Positions 20,461 through 35,478 of a stretch of 64,000 nucleotides of DNA are shown here, one piece after another. Position 1 is the first letter of the stretch. Every line of letters begins with the position of its first letter. Origin of the DNA: Dryas octopetala. Lineage: Eukaryota > Streptophyta > Magnoliopsida > Rosales > Rosaceae. Position numbers and translations under genes: made by a program. The notes under the pieces were generated by a model. The model made no database searches and had not been told where the DNA came from. It was given only the letters and a program-made list of their open reading frames with translations. The DNA lies in assembly GCA_963921425.1 (NCBI GenBank), contig OY992840.1, positions 6,450,501 to 6,514,500 on the forward strand, given 5' to 3'.

Positions 20461-23134
20461 AAAAAAAAAACCTATAATTAATCACTAGCCCTTTATTTTT
20501 TGTCCACCCCTTCTTCACCTTCACTCTTTTAATCTCAATCAATGAGCTTTCATGAATGAATTTAATCATGCTTAATAAAGTTGTCATAGGGTCTCGATCT
20601 ACAACCCTCTGCAGAGTTATCTTGCATGGTTGTACTGGCGGATTCATGAGTTTTTCTTTTTGTAGGAGTGATTGGTGGTCCTCAGGACAATAGTTTTTCA
20701 TTTCAACAAGTATCTTGTCTCTCCACCTTCAGCAGATAATGTTAAGGAGTGGTACTAAGACATCAACTATTATTTAACTATTAAATCTCGACTAATGTGG
20801 TAATATTTTACTCATGGTCTCATTTATTTATAATAAGTAGGAGATTATCATATCATCTAGCATATCAGTCATTATTCAGTCGTTAGCCAAACCTTGAGAA
20901 AACAGTTGGTACCTACTACCTATAGTATTTTCGAATGTTTAGTCGCCCCATCCAAATCGACCACTACTGAGCAGCGCTAGCTTGAATAGTTGGGAAGAGA
21001 GGGAGAGAGAGAGAGAGAGAGAGTGAGAGAAAGAGAGAGAGAGAGGCATCCAACCACAATGCTAATTACTAAATAAAACACATTATTGACCATGATCTTT
21101 GTAAGGAAAAGAAAAAGAAATGACTAGAATGTAGGAATAAAACACACTATTGACCATGGTCTTTGAAAGTAGAAGAAAAATATAAGGGCTAGAATATGGG
21201 ATTAAGGAAAATAGCAATGCTTATTTTTTATTTTTTTTTGAATGGAAGAGCAATGCTTATCTTTTATTTTTTTTGAATGGAAGGGCCCATTTGAATTCTT
21301 GAATTTAGATTTCAAATATATGCATTTGAAATCCTTTTATTTGAAATTCTGCTGTTTAGTTTGGCCAAAAAAAAAAAAGAAATTTTGTTGTTTAGATAAA
21401 AAATTTAAATGTGAGGATTTCAGTTTAAGAAACTTTTTTTTGACAATTTAGGAATTTAAACATATGATTATGAACAAAATATATGAAATATAATATTTTT
21501 TTATATATATTTAGCAATATAGGATAAATATTTAAAATAGATAATTAAACACAGACACATGTTTAGCATAGTTAGTTAAATGTTTATTTGTGTGAAGAAG
21601 ATTGGCGGTTCCAAACCTAGCAACCACACTTTGTATTTATTTTTTTAAAAATAAAACATAGAGCAAGAAAGAGATCAGCTAGTCTCCGGAAGTGGCCGGT
21701 GGTGGTCATTGGAGGCGGTCTTGGTGGCCGGAGATGAGGGAGAGAGAAAGTAGGATGGTGAGATTTCAAATATCTAGTTGCGCATGTAATTTGAAATCCA
21801 TGGATTTGATCATTTCAAAATCCATCCTGAATTTGGGCCAAATCCAAATTAATCACTTCTTTAAATTAAACCCAAACATATCCTAATTGATATACCCCAA
21901 ATCCAAATATACCCCATGAAATACCGTTATCCAAACAGATCCTAATTGATTTCAATTGGATACATACAGGTCAATTCGATTGTTGATAGGCCTACTGTTG
22001 TGAAGATAGTTGGCGCAGGCTTGAACCCAAATTGATTTCTTGTTTAGTTTGGTCCATAGCTTTCTAAAATCTACAAGACTACAATTTTCATACTAGCTAG
22101 CTAATTAAGCAAACATATATATGAATATATTACAAAAATGTTTATCATTTTAAGACAATAAAAATATTTGGATGCATATATATATAGCACATGGTTATAT
22201 GTACATATAGAGAATGTATGCCCCTGGTTATATGAGATCAACCATTGCAGAGGCCAAATTACGTTGGAGAGCTATAAACTTTTGGTCTATGGAAATTGAT
22301 AGAGAACCTGTTGACCTCAGCATTCACATGTCACAATTTAATTTGTGACCGTACGTATGAATTGTTTTTCGCAAAACAAGTGCGTGCATGCAGCATGCAT
22401 GAGGAAAATCAAGAGCCATTTCCGATTTTCCGTTTATATGGATTGCAATTTTAGTTGGGCTCAAAATTCATATTGGAGCATCTCAACAACAAAAATCTTC
22501 TGCATGGGGTAGCCAACGATGACATGTAAAAATGTCCATCTTCCATTTTCTTCTTCCCTTTTATCCTAGTTGTCATTTTCTCTCCTTCCTAGCTCCTACA
22601 ATATAATCCATTGGTTGTGTGTTAGCAACCTTGGTAGGCTGGCAGATGAGCATAATACGTAGGAGGCACTGCACATATAAGAAAATTAAGAAACCATATA
22701 ACTTGAGGTTATCAATTGAAATGATCAAATGTTGCTTCTTCCCAATTGAAAGATAACAATGCCTGGTGAAAGAATCAAGAATTGACCTAAATACAGCATT
22801 ATTTATACCATCGATCAAGTCTAAAATAGACACTAAATTGAGCATACAAATATATATACTAATTAAGCACAAGATCAAGAACATTGTTCAGTGCTAACAA
22901 AGGAATTCCATGATCAAGTGTTAACTGACCTTGAGAATGGCATCAATTTCATGAGTAGAACTCGATAGAACTGGCCTGATTAATTGGGGCATACCTATTA
23001 ATCCCTACAAGGAATGCAAAGTTTTGTTAGACAATCAGAAAAATCTTAAACTTAGTTTTTTTATTATAATTAGTTTACAGCGTGTGTGTGTGTATATATA
23101 TAGGTATATGCTTAATTTTAATTTATTCTCCATT
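20461..23134. other. gene-free region with GA repeat
   Basis: No supported gene. An imperfect GA tract lies at 21000-21046. Near-duplicate short phrases (AAAACACA(T/C)(T/A)ATTGACCATG around 21075 and 21140) mark a small local duplication. The minus-strand 103-codon frame at 22573-22884 matches no family I know. Confidence 0.5.
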
Positions 23135-23325
23135 TTTAAAAAAATTATAGGGTATAACCGATATACCGCCATGTGGTATAACCAATTCAACGTGTAAGGG
23201 TATTACTGGACGATGTGTTTATATTAGTAAGATATAGTATTAATAACATTCACTCATATTATAACAAATAGACTGGTTATACCACGTGTCAATATAGCGG
23301 TTATACAGAATAATTTCTCTCATTT
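23135..23325. mobile_element. ~190-bp MITE
   Basis: The left end GTATAACCGATATACCGCCA and the right end (TATAGCGGTTATAC) are inverted copies over about 33 bp, including GTGGTATAACCA. The target duplication is not clear (AATTAT on the left, AATAAT on the right). Confidence 0.6.
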
Positions 23326-23647
23326 TTTATACATAATTAGTTTTCACTTGATCCGATATATTATTCCAGTAAAATTGGTTTATTTTTTATACATATATAA
23401 TTATTTCACATATATTTTTTATGAACTTCAAATGTTGCGTTCAAATTAAAAACACGTACTCATTTCAAAATAGACTAGTAATTATGTTATCATGGTGGGA
23501 GACATGCAATTTCCTTGATGCTTGGCATACATACCAAGATTAGAACTTGGGTCTAACATGACCAATCAACTTATATGTTAAGATAGCTAACTTAACTAGT
23601 TGATATTTAAAGAAGAAAAAGTAACACTAATTATTTATATTTTCTCC

Positions 23648-24373
23648 TAGGGGTCAACAATGGGCCAGGCCGGCTCAAATTTTTCTGGTTCGGACCGGGC
23701 TCAGGTTTGAATTATAGGAGCCCAATAGGGTTTTTGGGCCTGGTTGGGCTAGGCTGGGCTTGGGTTTAATACACAAGCCCAAGGCCCGCCCATCGGGCTT
23801 TGGCTTGCAGGCTTGGAGGGCCGGGCCGGGCTAGGCCCGAACGGGCGGCCCATAATAGGCCAAAAGCCTGTTTAGACACATATATATCTTCAAAAAAAAA
23901 AAAAAAAAGGATTTTGGCAATGTTGTAATGTTGTATATAAGTTTAAAAGTTTATTATTTATAGTATTACACAATTTACACTATTACTATTTAATAACATT
24001 ATATGATTATAATAACTTAATAAACATATTAATAATTTATTAGAGTATACAAATAAAAAACTTATTAAATATGTTATGATTCACCAATTAGAAAAAAAAA
24101 AAAAAACAAGTCAACTCAGTTGGTTGAAAGTTGTAGTTTGTTTCATGAGATCTCATGTTCGATTCACAACATAACCAAAATCTTATATTTTTTTATTAAA
24201 GATATATTGTGTGTAAATGGGCCTAAGCGAATTGGGCTTCGAGCGGCCCGTGGGCTTCAAGCGGATGGCCCAAGCCCAGCCCAATGACTATTCGGGCCAG
24301 ATCGAGCTTCGGGCCCAATGGGCCGGGCATGCTTCGGGTGGGCTTCGGGCCTTAGGCTTTTTGGTGACCCCTA
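23648..24373. mobile_element. 726-bp hAT-type MITE with 8-bp target duplication
   Basis: The ends are TAGGGGTCA and its inverse (TGACCCCTA), flanked by a perfect 8-bp duplication TTTTCTCC (23640-23647 and 24374-24381), as hAT transposases make. Both subterminal regions are dominated by GGGCC/GGCCC words; the centre is AT-rich. There is no transposase. A tRNA-like SINE head lies inside at about 24105-24195. Confidence 0.85.
24105..24195 (+). repeat. tRNA-derived SINE-like head inside the hAT element
   Basis: An A-box-like AACTCAGTTGG and a B-box-like GTTCGATTC are spaced as in plant tRNA-derived SINEs. The piece probably inserted into, or was captured by, the surrounding MITE. Confidence 0.4.
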
Positions 24374-25054
24374 TTTTCTCCAATGTCTCATATATATTTT
24401 TCAAAATGATAGGTCACATCTTTCAAACAATACTTATATGTCAAACAATTTGTAAATTTAAGGATTGAAGAAGACAACTTAGCACTCTCTATAGAAAATA
24501 ACGTCAACCCACTACAACAATTTTGGCCAAAGGCCTCCAATGATTTCAACTAAAGTTAGGAGGGTGCCAATTGATAATGTGGTTGTTCACTAATGTTTAT
24601 TATTAGTGATTACATCATTAACTCACACATGAATAGTAATTACATATTCAACTAATTTGTCTGAAGTGTTGATTAAATTGTGGCTAGTTAGTAATTTAAA
24701 CTAAAAAATGGGTTTAGTTAAATCAGTGGTTCCCTAGTGGCAGCATCTCTTTCTTCCCACCTCCAAACCAAACGGAATCCAGCTTTGGTGGATGTTAACA
24801 CTCACGCCAGAAAGTGTAGATCGGTTCAAATCCCCAAATTAAGGGGTTGCTCCTCCTTCAGTCACCATCGGAAAGTGGGTTCCCTTTGGGTTGTTTATTG
24901 CCAAAATTAAATTAGTGCTTTTAATTTAGGCTTGGGAGATGAAGTCTTTTAATTTAGAAACTAAAATCTACAATTTAAGCCTTACAAACATTGAAAAAAC
25001 AACAAATCAATAAAAAATTGTGACTCTTAAATAGTCACAGTTCGGTAGAACCAT

Positions 25055-25450
25055 GTTTTTTAAAGTTGGTACCTAAATTAAAATTTAGTATCTAAAGTAA
25101 AATAACATAACTATTTTAGTAGTTAAAATGAAATAATATTAAAATTTGATACCTAAAGTCAATGAACCTTTAATATTATGTGTATATGATTTTAGGGTTA
25201 AAACTGTTCAACAGTTTTAGTAAGTTGTACTGAAGCTGTAATAGTTTCTGCAACAAAAAAAAAAAAAGGCAGTTGAAGCACTCGGCCTAAAAAGTGGGCT
25301 AGCATGTACTAGATATCTCTGTGTGGACCTTTTTGTACCTGGGAACCTTCACTTTTTGTAATTCCATTTAAGGTTCATTGATTTTAACTACTAAACTTCA
25401 ATAACTTTTTGATTTAGGTACCAAAATTAAATACCATTTTAGATTAGATA
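25055..25450. repeat. inverted repeat, MITE-like
   Basis: GGTACCTAAATTAAAA...TAGTAGTTAAAAT...CAATGAACCTT on the left recurs inverted on the right (AAGGTTCATTGATTTTAACT...TTTAGGTACC). A further relative lies at 27195-27320. Confidence 0.5.
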
Positions 25451-25566
25451 CTAGTTGAATAGTCAAACCTTAATGAAATTTAAAAGCCTTCAACAATTTT
25501 ATATTTACTTGTTATGCCATTGTGGAAAGTACAAATCTACCCTTCTTTCATCAGCAACATGAATGA

Positions 25567-25586
25567 CCCTAAACCCTAAACCCTAA
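25567..25586. repeat. short telomere-like repeat (CCCTAAA, about 3 units)
   Basis: CCCTAAACCCTAAACCCTAA is the plant telomere repeat in a very short interstitial tract. At this length it may be chance, a telo-box or repair-derived. Confidence 0.8.
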
Positions 25587-26833
25587 TGACCTTCAGCAAC
25601 ATGAAAAACCCTAAACTCTAACATGAAAACTAAAGACAATGCACCTAAAGCACTCCCAAAATTCATATAGCAACCAATTAACAAAATTTGAAGTTGTAAA
25701 TGATATTCATAAAAAGATAATTTTAACAGAAAACACGTACATGTTTAACATAAAAGCTAACATAAAAAGGAAATTTGCATTAAACATATACCCTCTTAAG
25801 GAGGAAATTAAACCTGTGACTGTCAAGCAGAAATAATTTGAAATTCATTTATATCTTTGCTTCCATATAGAAGATGTCATCTTAAATCTAAGTTGTGACT
25901 GTCATAATTTAGTTGTGATGTGGGACATGCATTTGCCTACCAATTCATACATAAAGGATTCAAAAAGAAAAGGCAAAATAAAAAAATCTAACGGATTAAT
26001 ACACCACACCTAAAAATAATCAAAAATTAACCGTGACAGTCACAACTAAATTGTGCCTATCCAACTCAGTTGTGACTGTTTGGTAGTCACAACTGCATTT
26101 GAAGTTGTAATTGTCCTACAGTCATAACTAAATCTAAAGTGTGACAAATATGGAAAGAGATAAGTTTAGACTCCCAAAAGATAGACCCTAAAGTCCAACA
26201 TGAAAACTATAGACACTGCACCTAAACCACCCCCAAAACTCATATATATAACAACCAATAAACAAAATCTGAAATTGTGACCAATATCAAACTAGTTATG
26301 AACTTCAAGCCTAAATGAAGAATGTTGTGACTGTAAAGATTGTAAGTGGCATTTCCAAATTTAATAGCACGTGACAACTCAGGAGGCATTAGCTCACTTG
26401 AAACAAATATCACCGTAAATAAAATTGCACCAAACATTCTCAAAATGAAAAAAAGTTTCCAACTACATGAACCAATTAATATTAGGTAAGAAACTGTGAC
26501 TAAGCTCCACAATTTCATGAATAGAAGCTGTGATTGAGCTCCACAATTTCAAAATAATTAAAACTCTAATGTAGAAACCACAACAACAAAACAATCACAT
26601 ACATAATGAGAAATAAAAATCAAATCAAATACAAAAATAGAAAAAGCAAAAACAGAGCCGACCCTAAACTCCAAAATTAAACAATATACAAAACTTGAAG
26701 CACGAAGATTAGGGTTACTGAACTTGAGCATGAAGTGCTCCGCCGACACTATTTGTCATTCACTGTTGTTAGGCTAGGCTCCTCCGGCGGCACTGAGGTT
26801 TGACGCAATTGGACCTCCAAACGGTGCGCTCAT

Positions 26834-26860
26834 GGAGAGAGAGAGAGAGAGAGAGAGAGG
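26834..26860. repeat. GA microsatellite
   Basis: About 12 GA units in otherwise gene-free DNA. Confidence 0.95.
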
Positions 26861-27430
26861 ATTAATACAGATTTGTCTTGGAGTGTTGTTTGGATAACGA
26901 GAAAATTTGCAGGAATTGGAAAAAAAACTATAATTGGCTAAGAAATTCAAATAAACATAAGCATATTACCATAAATTGAAAGAATTGTTGAGAAACTAGA
27001 CGAAATTGATGCAGATTGCCAAGAAATTGAAGCAAATCGTCAAGAGCATTGTTTTGTTTGCGTCATTTGGGTTTAGGGATTCGTTTGTTAATTTCCACGC
27101 TCAAATATGATTAGCAGCTGAAATGAAGCCATATATGGGCCAAGGACAAAAAAGGAAAATAAAAGAAGCCTAAAAGAAACAGGTCATGCTGAAAAGTAGT
27201 TTTGGTACCTAATCTAAAAGGTTTTATGAAAGTTAGTAGCTCATCTAAAAAACTATTGGGTCTTACTACTTTTCTAAAAGATTATTAGAATTAGGTATTT
27301 AATCATAATTTTCTATTCCATTTAAGTCATCATTTTTTTTTTTTTGTGAAACCATTTAAGTCATCATTGACCAAAATCGAAAAAGATAAATTATAATAGA
27401 TCAATAAAAATACATTATCATGCATATTTA

Positions 27431-28959
27431 GGTGGGTGTATTTAATTAAGATTTTAATAAATTTTTGAAGAGTTTTTAAAAGTCATTGACATTTGTAAAA
27501 TTGATAGATTTTTAATGACTTTCATAAACTCCACATAGACTTTGGCAGAATTATGTTTAGAGTTTCCTGACTATTTTTATAGACTTTGATGGATTTTATA
27601 AACTTCTAATAACTTTGATATAATTTTTTATTGTTTATGTTAGGATTTTTCCAATATAGTTTTTATTTTTTTGTCCCCTCCGAGAGTGTGTGAATGGAAT
27701 GGGGATGAGATTCAAGACTGAGATGCATGTATTATAAATTGTTGTAATATTGCAAACAATATAAAACGTACGTTGGGACTAAATATGTTTTCGGGGTAAA
27801 GCGTAGGGATCAAAATTGTTTTGTTCCATATATAATTTATTATAATTGTTCTGAATTTTATATTTTTATGTTGTTAAATTGTCAAATATTGTATTTTAAC
27901 GAATTGTTAGAATTTGTGTAATTGCATTAACATGTTAAAAAAATTATATGATGTGGTGGTAACATTATTTCTCAAATTATGAGTATATAATCTTGTGATT
28001 TTGTTGAGTACTTAAAGACTGGAAAGTGGTTGGTTTGAATATTTTGTTGTTACATTGCATTGTGGTAGCACTGTTGGCCGGTCCCAACCCACGATGAGGA
28101 GTCAATTAATATAAGAGAAAAAGAAAATTAATATAAGAGGATATAGTAATTAGAAAAAATAATTTAAGACGTGGGTGAAGAAATAAGATTAAGGGGTTTA
28201 GTGTCACTCTTTAAAAATAAATAAATACCAATTTCTAAATAGTTTTTTAATATTTGAAATCTGCAGGGGAAACGCTAGAGAATTATTGACTTTGATATAA
28301 CATAATTTATAATTCAAAGTCCATGAAAGTTTTTAAAGTATATCATTAATAAAGTCAATGACTTTTTGAATATCATGTCACTTTTATAGACTCTCTAAAA
28401 GTCTTAATTGAATAACATAGACTTTTTTTTTGCTATTTACAAAAAAGTCAATAAAAAGTTTCAAAATTACAAATAGATCAATGAACATTTTTTAAATCTC
28501 AAAATAGTTACATTGACTAAAATGAAGTAAATGAAATTATACATTATACAAAAGATGACATAACAAATACTAAAAATTACAGTCACTATCATTACCATGG
28601 AAGTTTTAAAAATAAGGGCTATTGACCAAAACGTAATTATTAAAATAAAAACAATGAGCTGGGGCAAAAGGGTAAAACGAACTCAAAGAAAAATCAGTAA
28701 TGGGTTGTGGCCCACATGGCTATTGATCAAAACTTAATTTATGAAATTATATAATTGACTAAAATGGGATAAGAAATTTGGTATTGACATTTTTGTAATT
28801 TTGAAATATTTTATTGACTTATTTGTAATTATCTAGACTTTTAAATGTCTTGATTGAATATTACCAGATTTTTATAAAATTTTTAAAAGTTTTGATTGAA
28901 TACCACTAGACTTTTTAAGTTCACCAAAGTCATTTAAAATCCTAATTGAATACACCCCC
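27431..28959. mobile_element. 1.5-kb Harbinger-like non-autonomous element
   Basis: Ends GGTGGGTGTATTTAATTAAG and, inverted on the right, GGGGGTGTATTCAATTAGGA are flanked by TTA on both sides (27428-27430 and 28960-28962). The TTA target and G-rich termini fit the PIF/Harbinger superfamily. The interior is AT-rich with repeated phrases about 'gactttt' and 'taaaagt' and has no recognisable transposase. Confidence 0.65.
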
Positions 28960-29043
28960 TTAGATTTGTACTAGGTTTGTGTTTAACTGTTATGCAGAAA
29001 AACGATTTAGAGTTTAGTTCCCGGGCTTTGGGCGAAACCCTTA

Positions 29044-29304
29044 GGGCCCGTTTGGTATCCTACTCAAATGTTTTTTTTTTTTCAAAAATTAAGATTTTTT
29101 TTTTAAATGTGAGTTTTCAAAATCAATTTTTAAATTTTAAAAATGATGGCAGCTAAGGGAGAAGAAAGTGTAAAAAAAATGTTTTATCGTTTTTAAAAAG
29201 AGACTTGTTTTTGAAAATGGTCTACCAAATATGTTTTCTTGACTAAATTTTTTTTTTGTTGTTCAAAAAAAAAATTGATTTTTGAATAGGATACCAAACA
29301 AGCC
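29044..29304. mobile_element. 261-bp MITE (GGGCCCGTTTGGTATCC ends)
   Basis: The left end GGGCCCGTTTGGTATCCTA and the right end TAGGATACCAAACAAGCC are inverted copies. Flanks are TTA and TAA, so the target is TA-rich but its exact size is ambiguous. A truncated relative (GGGTCTGTTTGGTATCTTCT) lies at about 31965. Confidence 0.7.
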
Positions 29305-30017
29305 TAACCTATTAGCTCGAGAACCTCAATTCTAAGCCCTAAACCAAATCAAGGGCAACATTGTAATTTCACATCCATAAATAATGAAAAAGAAATCCAT
29401 AATGAGCAAATTGGTAACTTAGCAAAAATTGCGTTTAGGTTGTGGTGAGAGGGACGTGGTGTTGGTGGCATCTGGTTGTGGCGGTCTAAGAGAAGACCAT
29501 CTTACAAGCCAACAAGAGAAATACAAAGCAACTTAAGCAAGTGATGACAAAATACAATTACTACACAATAAAATCTTGTAAAACAATTTTAAGACCTGGG
29601 TGAACCATTTGGCATGTGAATATTTGAGGTAAAAGATGGAACTACACTCAAAAAAAATATTGGACTTGCAGTATCTGAAATTTACTAGCCATAGTCCAAT
29701 GGATGACAGAAACTATTAAAAACTTCCTAAAAAAAAACAACATAATGATTGGTGAAATTCTTGCATACAACTGATATGAACAGTGTCCCTCTTATAATAA
29801 CCTCTCACATGCTCTAATCGGTTTTACAGTTTATTGTGAGAGAAGCATTGTATACATATGTTGTATACAAGAAGTTTTGGACTGGAATACAACTCACACA
29901 AAAGATCATGAACCATTAAATATAGTAACTAATTCAGATCAAAATCTTTGATCTTTTCTCTTCATGATTCTACTAATTTCATCCATACTGAAATTCCCAA
30001 AAAGAAGTTTTGTTTTT

Positions 30018-31160
30018 CTAGACTGGAATTACTGTATGCCGTGGTCTTGGAGGCCTAGTGAGAAAGAATCTTCCACTTGAAAATGATCTCTTCATTGCAA
30101 CAGAATGCAGCTGGAGTAACCCTTTTCTATGGCTAGATTTGCCAACTCCTCCTCCAGCTGACTGTTTTGAAGAACCAGCAATCTCATCGAACTCTGATGA
30201 GCAGCAGCCTTCCACATCAATAGTATCATTGTCCTCATCTTCTTCATCATTCAAGCGCAGAATATCAGAAACTAAGACGCGATTCTGGCATGAATGATCC
30301 ATGGAAACTGACCTTCTAATTGTTTGATGATATGCTTCATCTCCAATCTCAATTATGGTACTTCTACCATCTCTCTCCTCTGAATTTCCCAAATCGCTAA
30401 AAGCACGAAATGTGGTCTTTGGGATAACATCTCCGTGCACTATTTCCACATTTTGAGGAGGACCCCTTTCTGAATCATGTGCTGCCATAGCTGCATTTTC
30501 ATTTGCTCCTTGGCTTTCAGCCATTAATGGAGGACTTTCAGTCACAGATTGAGGCAACTGAGAAGGAGGAGAGGCTGAAGCAATTACAGAAACTATGTTG
30601 GCACGACATAAAGGGCAATTTGAGTGAGATTTGAGCCATGTATCAATGCATGAAAGATGGAAAGCATGGTTGCACTTGGGCAACAGCCTGAGGCTCTCAT
30701 CTTCTTCAAACTCACTCAGACAAACTGAGCAATCTGTCCCTTCAACTAACCCGTCTGCTTTCTTGTACTTGCAAACTGTCAATGACTTGATCAAAGCCTC
30801 GTCTAAGCCAACAGTCACAACGTGCCACGGTTCATGGATCGAAGGATTGTGGGTTTCTTCCAGTTCCTCATTCTGGTCATGACTCTCTCTTCTTTCTCTG
30901 CGGTTCTCATTACCACAATACTTTGACATTATGGTGTAGTAGCTCACAAGAAGAAAGGCACTCACCAAAATGCCAATGATTGCAATAACAAGGGGAGAGA
31001 AATTTGGAGATGAGGAATTGTCTTCTGGAAACTCAAAGGGAGGTGGGGGTGGCATTATGATGTAACACCATTGTGGACAGTACAAACTGCAAAAGCCTTG
31101 AGAACAGTCTTTGGTGTTCATATATGGTATCCAAATTTTTGGGCTGCCTACAGACTCCAT
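30018..31160 (-). CDS. RING-H2 finger E3 ubiquitin ligase, ATL51/52-like
   Basis: An intronless coding region of 380 residues from the ATG at 31160 ([10 protein letters not shown]). The open frame extends seven codons further upstream, but its first codon there is GTG, so this ATG is the better start. A short Cys-rich lumenal segment with CPQWCY and a Pro run precedes a single membrane segment (about residues 55-79). The GLDEALI motif follows. The RING-H2 domain has C144, C147, C163, H165, H168, C171, C182 and C185, with Trp175. The tail is long, acidic and Ser-rich and ends in a basic stretch ([16 protein letters not shown]). The CPQWCY/proline start and long tail resemble Arabidopsis ATL51/ATL52. 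The protein should be a membrane-bound ubiquitin ligase. Donor-like GTAAGT (near 31195) and an acceptor-like TTATAG just before the ATG suggest a spliced 5' leader. Confidence 0.93.
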   Translation of the reverse strand: MESVGSPKIWIPYMNTKDCSQGFCSLYCPQWCYIIMPPPPPFEFPEDNSSSPNFSPLVIAIIGILVSAFLLVSYYTIMSKYCGNENRRERRESHDQNEELEETHNPSIHEPWHVVTVGLDEALIKSLTVCKYKKADGLVEGTDCSVCLSEFEEDESLRLLPKCNHAFHLSCIDTWLKSHSNCPLCRANIVSVIASASPPSQLPQSVTESPPLMAESQGANENAAMAAHDSERGPPQNVEIVHGDVIPKTTFRAFSDLGNSEERDGRSTIIEIGDEAYHQTIRRSVSMDHSCQNRVLVSDILRLNDEEDEDNDTIDVEGCCSSEFDEIAGSSKQSAGGGVGKSSHRKGLLQLHSVAMKRSFSSGRFFLTRPPRPRHTVIPV

Positions 31161-32564
31161 CAGTAATCTATAAGCATCCACAGGTGACAGGACTTACCTT
31201 ACTGACATTCTCAATATCATAATTTTCTTTCCTCCCTCTAATCAAATTGGCAAAGAGAAAAATGTGTTTTTAGACAGTAGGGGAAATCATTCAATACAAT
31301 TTCCCTGGACATTTACAAAGACTGAACTAGAAAGTGAAAAAATCTAATAAGCAACTCAGAGGCAGCCAGATGGAAATTAATGAGAACTATGTCCAAAATT
31401 TGTGAGATAACTATGTCATAAGTGTGACAGTAGATGAGAAACAAGACTTTGATTACCTGAAGACTGTTGTTTAGATTGGATGGCTTGGGAATTTTTTTCC
31501 TAAGACACTGATTTTGTGGATTCTCCAGGCTTGTGAAGGCAGGAGTAGCAAGTACAAGAAGAGAGCCCCTGCAATGTAAATTTCATTGAAGACGAGATGG
31601 GTGGGGAGGCCAAAGCAGCTTAGATGAAAAGCAAAGCAAAAGCCAGAGGATGAGGTGCTTGCTGTGTGTTCTTTTCTTTCTTTTTCTTTCTTTACCTGTT
31701 TTTCTTTTTCTTTTCTATCTTTTCGGGAGATAATGTTGTTGACTAACGTGCTGGTGTTGGTTGGGAACTTGGGAATTCATTAAAGTAATCAATGCTTTTG
31801 TTGTTGTTCATGACTATTGCAGTTGCAAGTAAGCATATTGCATGGTTCTCTACTCTTGTACATAAAATTGGTGAAGGATAAATTAACAAAACAAAAGAAG
31901 AGCCGCCAATATAGGTGTACCAAACTTACAAATTCACTTTTGCAAGGGATCTGAAAAATTAAGGGTCTGTTTGGTATCTTCTCAGATTTTTTTTTTTTTT
32001 TTTTCATATAAGTTATTTACAGATAAGGAATAAAAATTTTGAATCGTAAACTAAATGGACCTAATTTTCTCTATCACTCTGCATTAAAAAGCTAAAATTT
32101 GTGACAAAAATTGATCACACAGTCTCCAATCTAGACCAGAAGTTCATGTGTAGCAATGATGTTGCTTTTCCCACTAAGCAACTTAGGTAACATGACTCAG
32201 CCTTTCTATGCTAAATAAAGAAAAAGAGGGAATATATGTGGGAACAATATAACATAACTACCCCTACTAGAAATATGTAATGCTCCCATTTTCTCTCCCA
32301 ATGCACAAAAGTGCAAATGTGGGTCTCAGAAAATGGGCCTTCAGATTCCTTTTGAGATGAGAATATATTCTCTTTAAAGATGTAGGGACCAGAATCTCTT
32401 CCCAACAAATTTACTGATGGACTAGTACTTTCATGAAGACTTGTTGTAAACAAACATTATCAAAGAGACCCTCTTTGATAAGGAATCTCAGTCCCTTAAA
32501 GAGAATGAATCATGAACTTACACTTATCTTAGTCCATTCTCCAGTGTCCGAAGATTAGTCAAGT
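31161..32564. other. upstream region of the ATL51/52-like gene
   Basis: On the minus strand this is the probable 5' leader and promoter. Donor-like sites near 31195 and 31455 suggest leader introns. CT/TC-rich DNA at 31660-31715 may mark the transcription start. A truncated MITE end and T tract lie at 31965-32005. No other gene is seen. Confidence 0.4.
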
Positions 32565-32566
32565 AA

Positions 32567-32905
32567 AGGGTGAAGTCAAAAATTAGAAAGGAAATGTCAT
32601 TGAATCAAAGGTAGCTTCAGATATATAATTGAGAAGCTGTCTTCTGTCACTAGTCTTAAGAACTAAGACTTCTCTTTACCAAACTTCTTCCAAACTTTGG
32701 ACCACCTTTTGTTCCTTTAAAATCAATATTGTCTCAATGAAGGTGGAGTCAGAAACTAAAAGAGTTTTCATTAAATTAAGGTAGCTTCAGACAATGCAGA
32801 AGCTCTCTTCTTTCAGGACCATTAAGAACTAAGAAACTATAGAATTCTCTCTACTAAAACTTCCTTTAAACTTTGGACCACAGTTTCTGTTCTTTAGACT
32901 TCATC
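32567..32905. repeat. diverged tandem duplication, unit about 170 bp
   Basis: Two adjacent copies (about 32567-32735 and 32740-32905) share GGTAGCTTCAGA, TTAAGAACTAAGA and AAACTTTGGACCAC in the same order, with scattered differences. It lies upstream of the ATL51/52-like gene. Confidence 0.75.

Positions 32906-35478
<2,573 letters not shown>

Larger units (their letters stand above)
24510..27060. mobile_element. possible CACTA transposon relic with subterminal repeats
   Basis: At 24510 the sequence CACTACAACAATTTTGGCC matches the terminus typical of plant CACTA (En/Spm) elements. Between about 25.0 and 26.6 kb the motif TTGTGACTG or its inverse recurs at least eight times (for example near 25022, 25812, 25892, 26030, 26068, 26098, 26320 and 26487). 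Dense short repeats in both orientations are typical of CACTA subterminal regions. No matching right terminus and no transposase were found, so the right boundary is arbitrary. The interior also holds an inverted repeat (25055-25450) and a ~90-bp direct repeat (about 25618-25705 and 26197-26280). Confidence 0.3.

Noticed and set aside
22573..22884. 103-codon minus-strand frame with hydrophobic segments
   Set aside because: No recognised family, AT-rich composition typical of chance Leu/Ile/Phe frames, and no splice or promoter context.
25567..25586. Interstitial telomere or chromosome end
   Set aside because: Only about three CCCTAAA units, embedded in ordinary repeat DNA.
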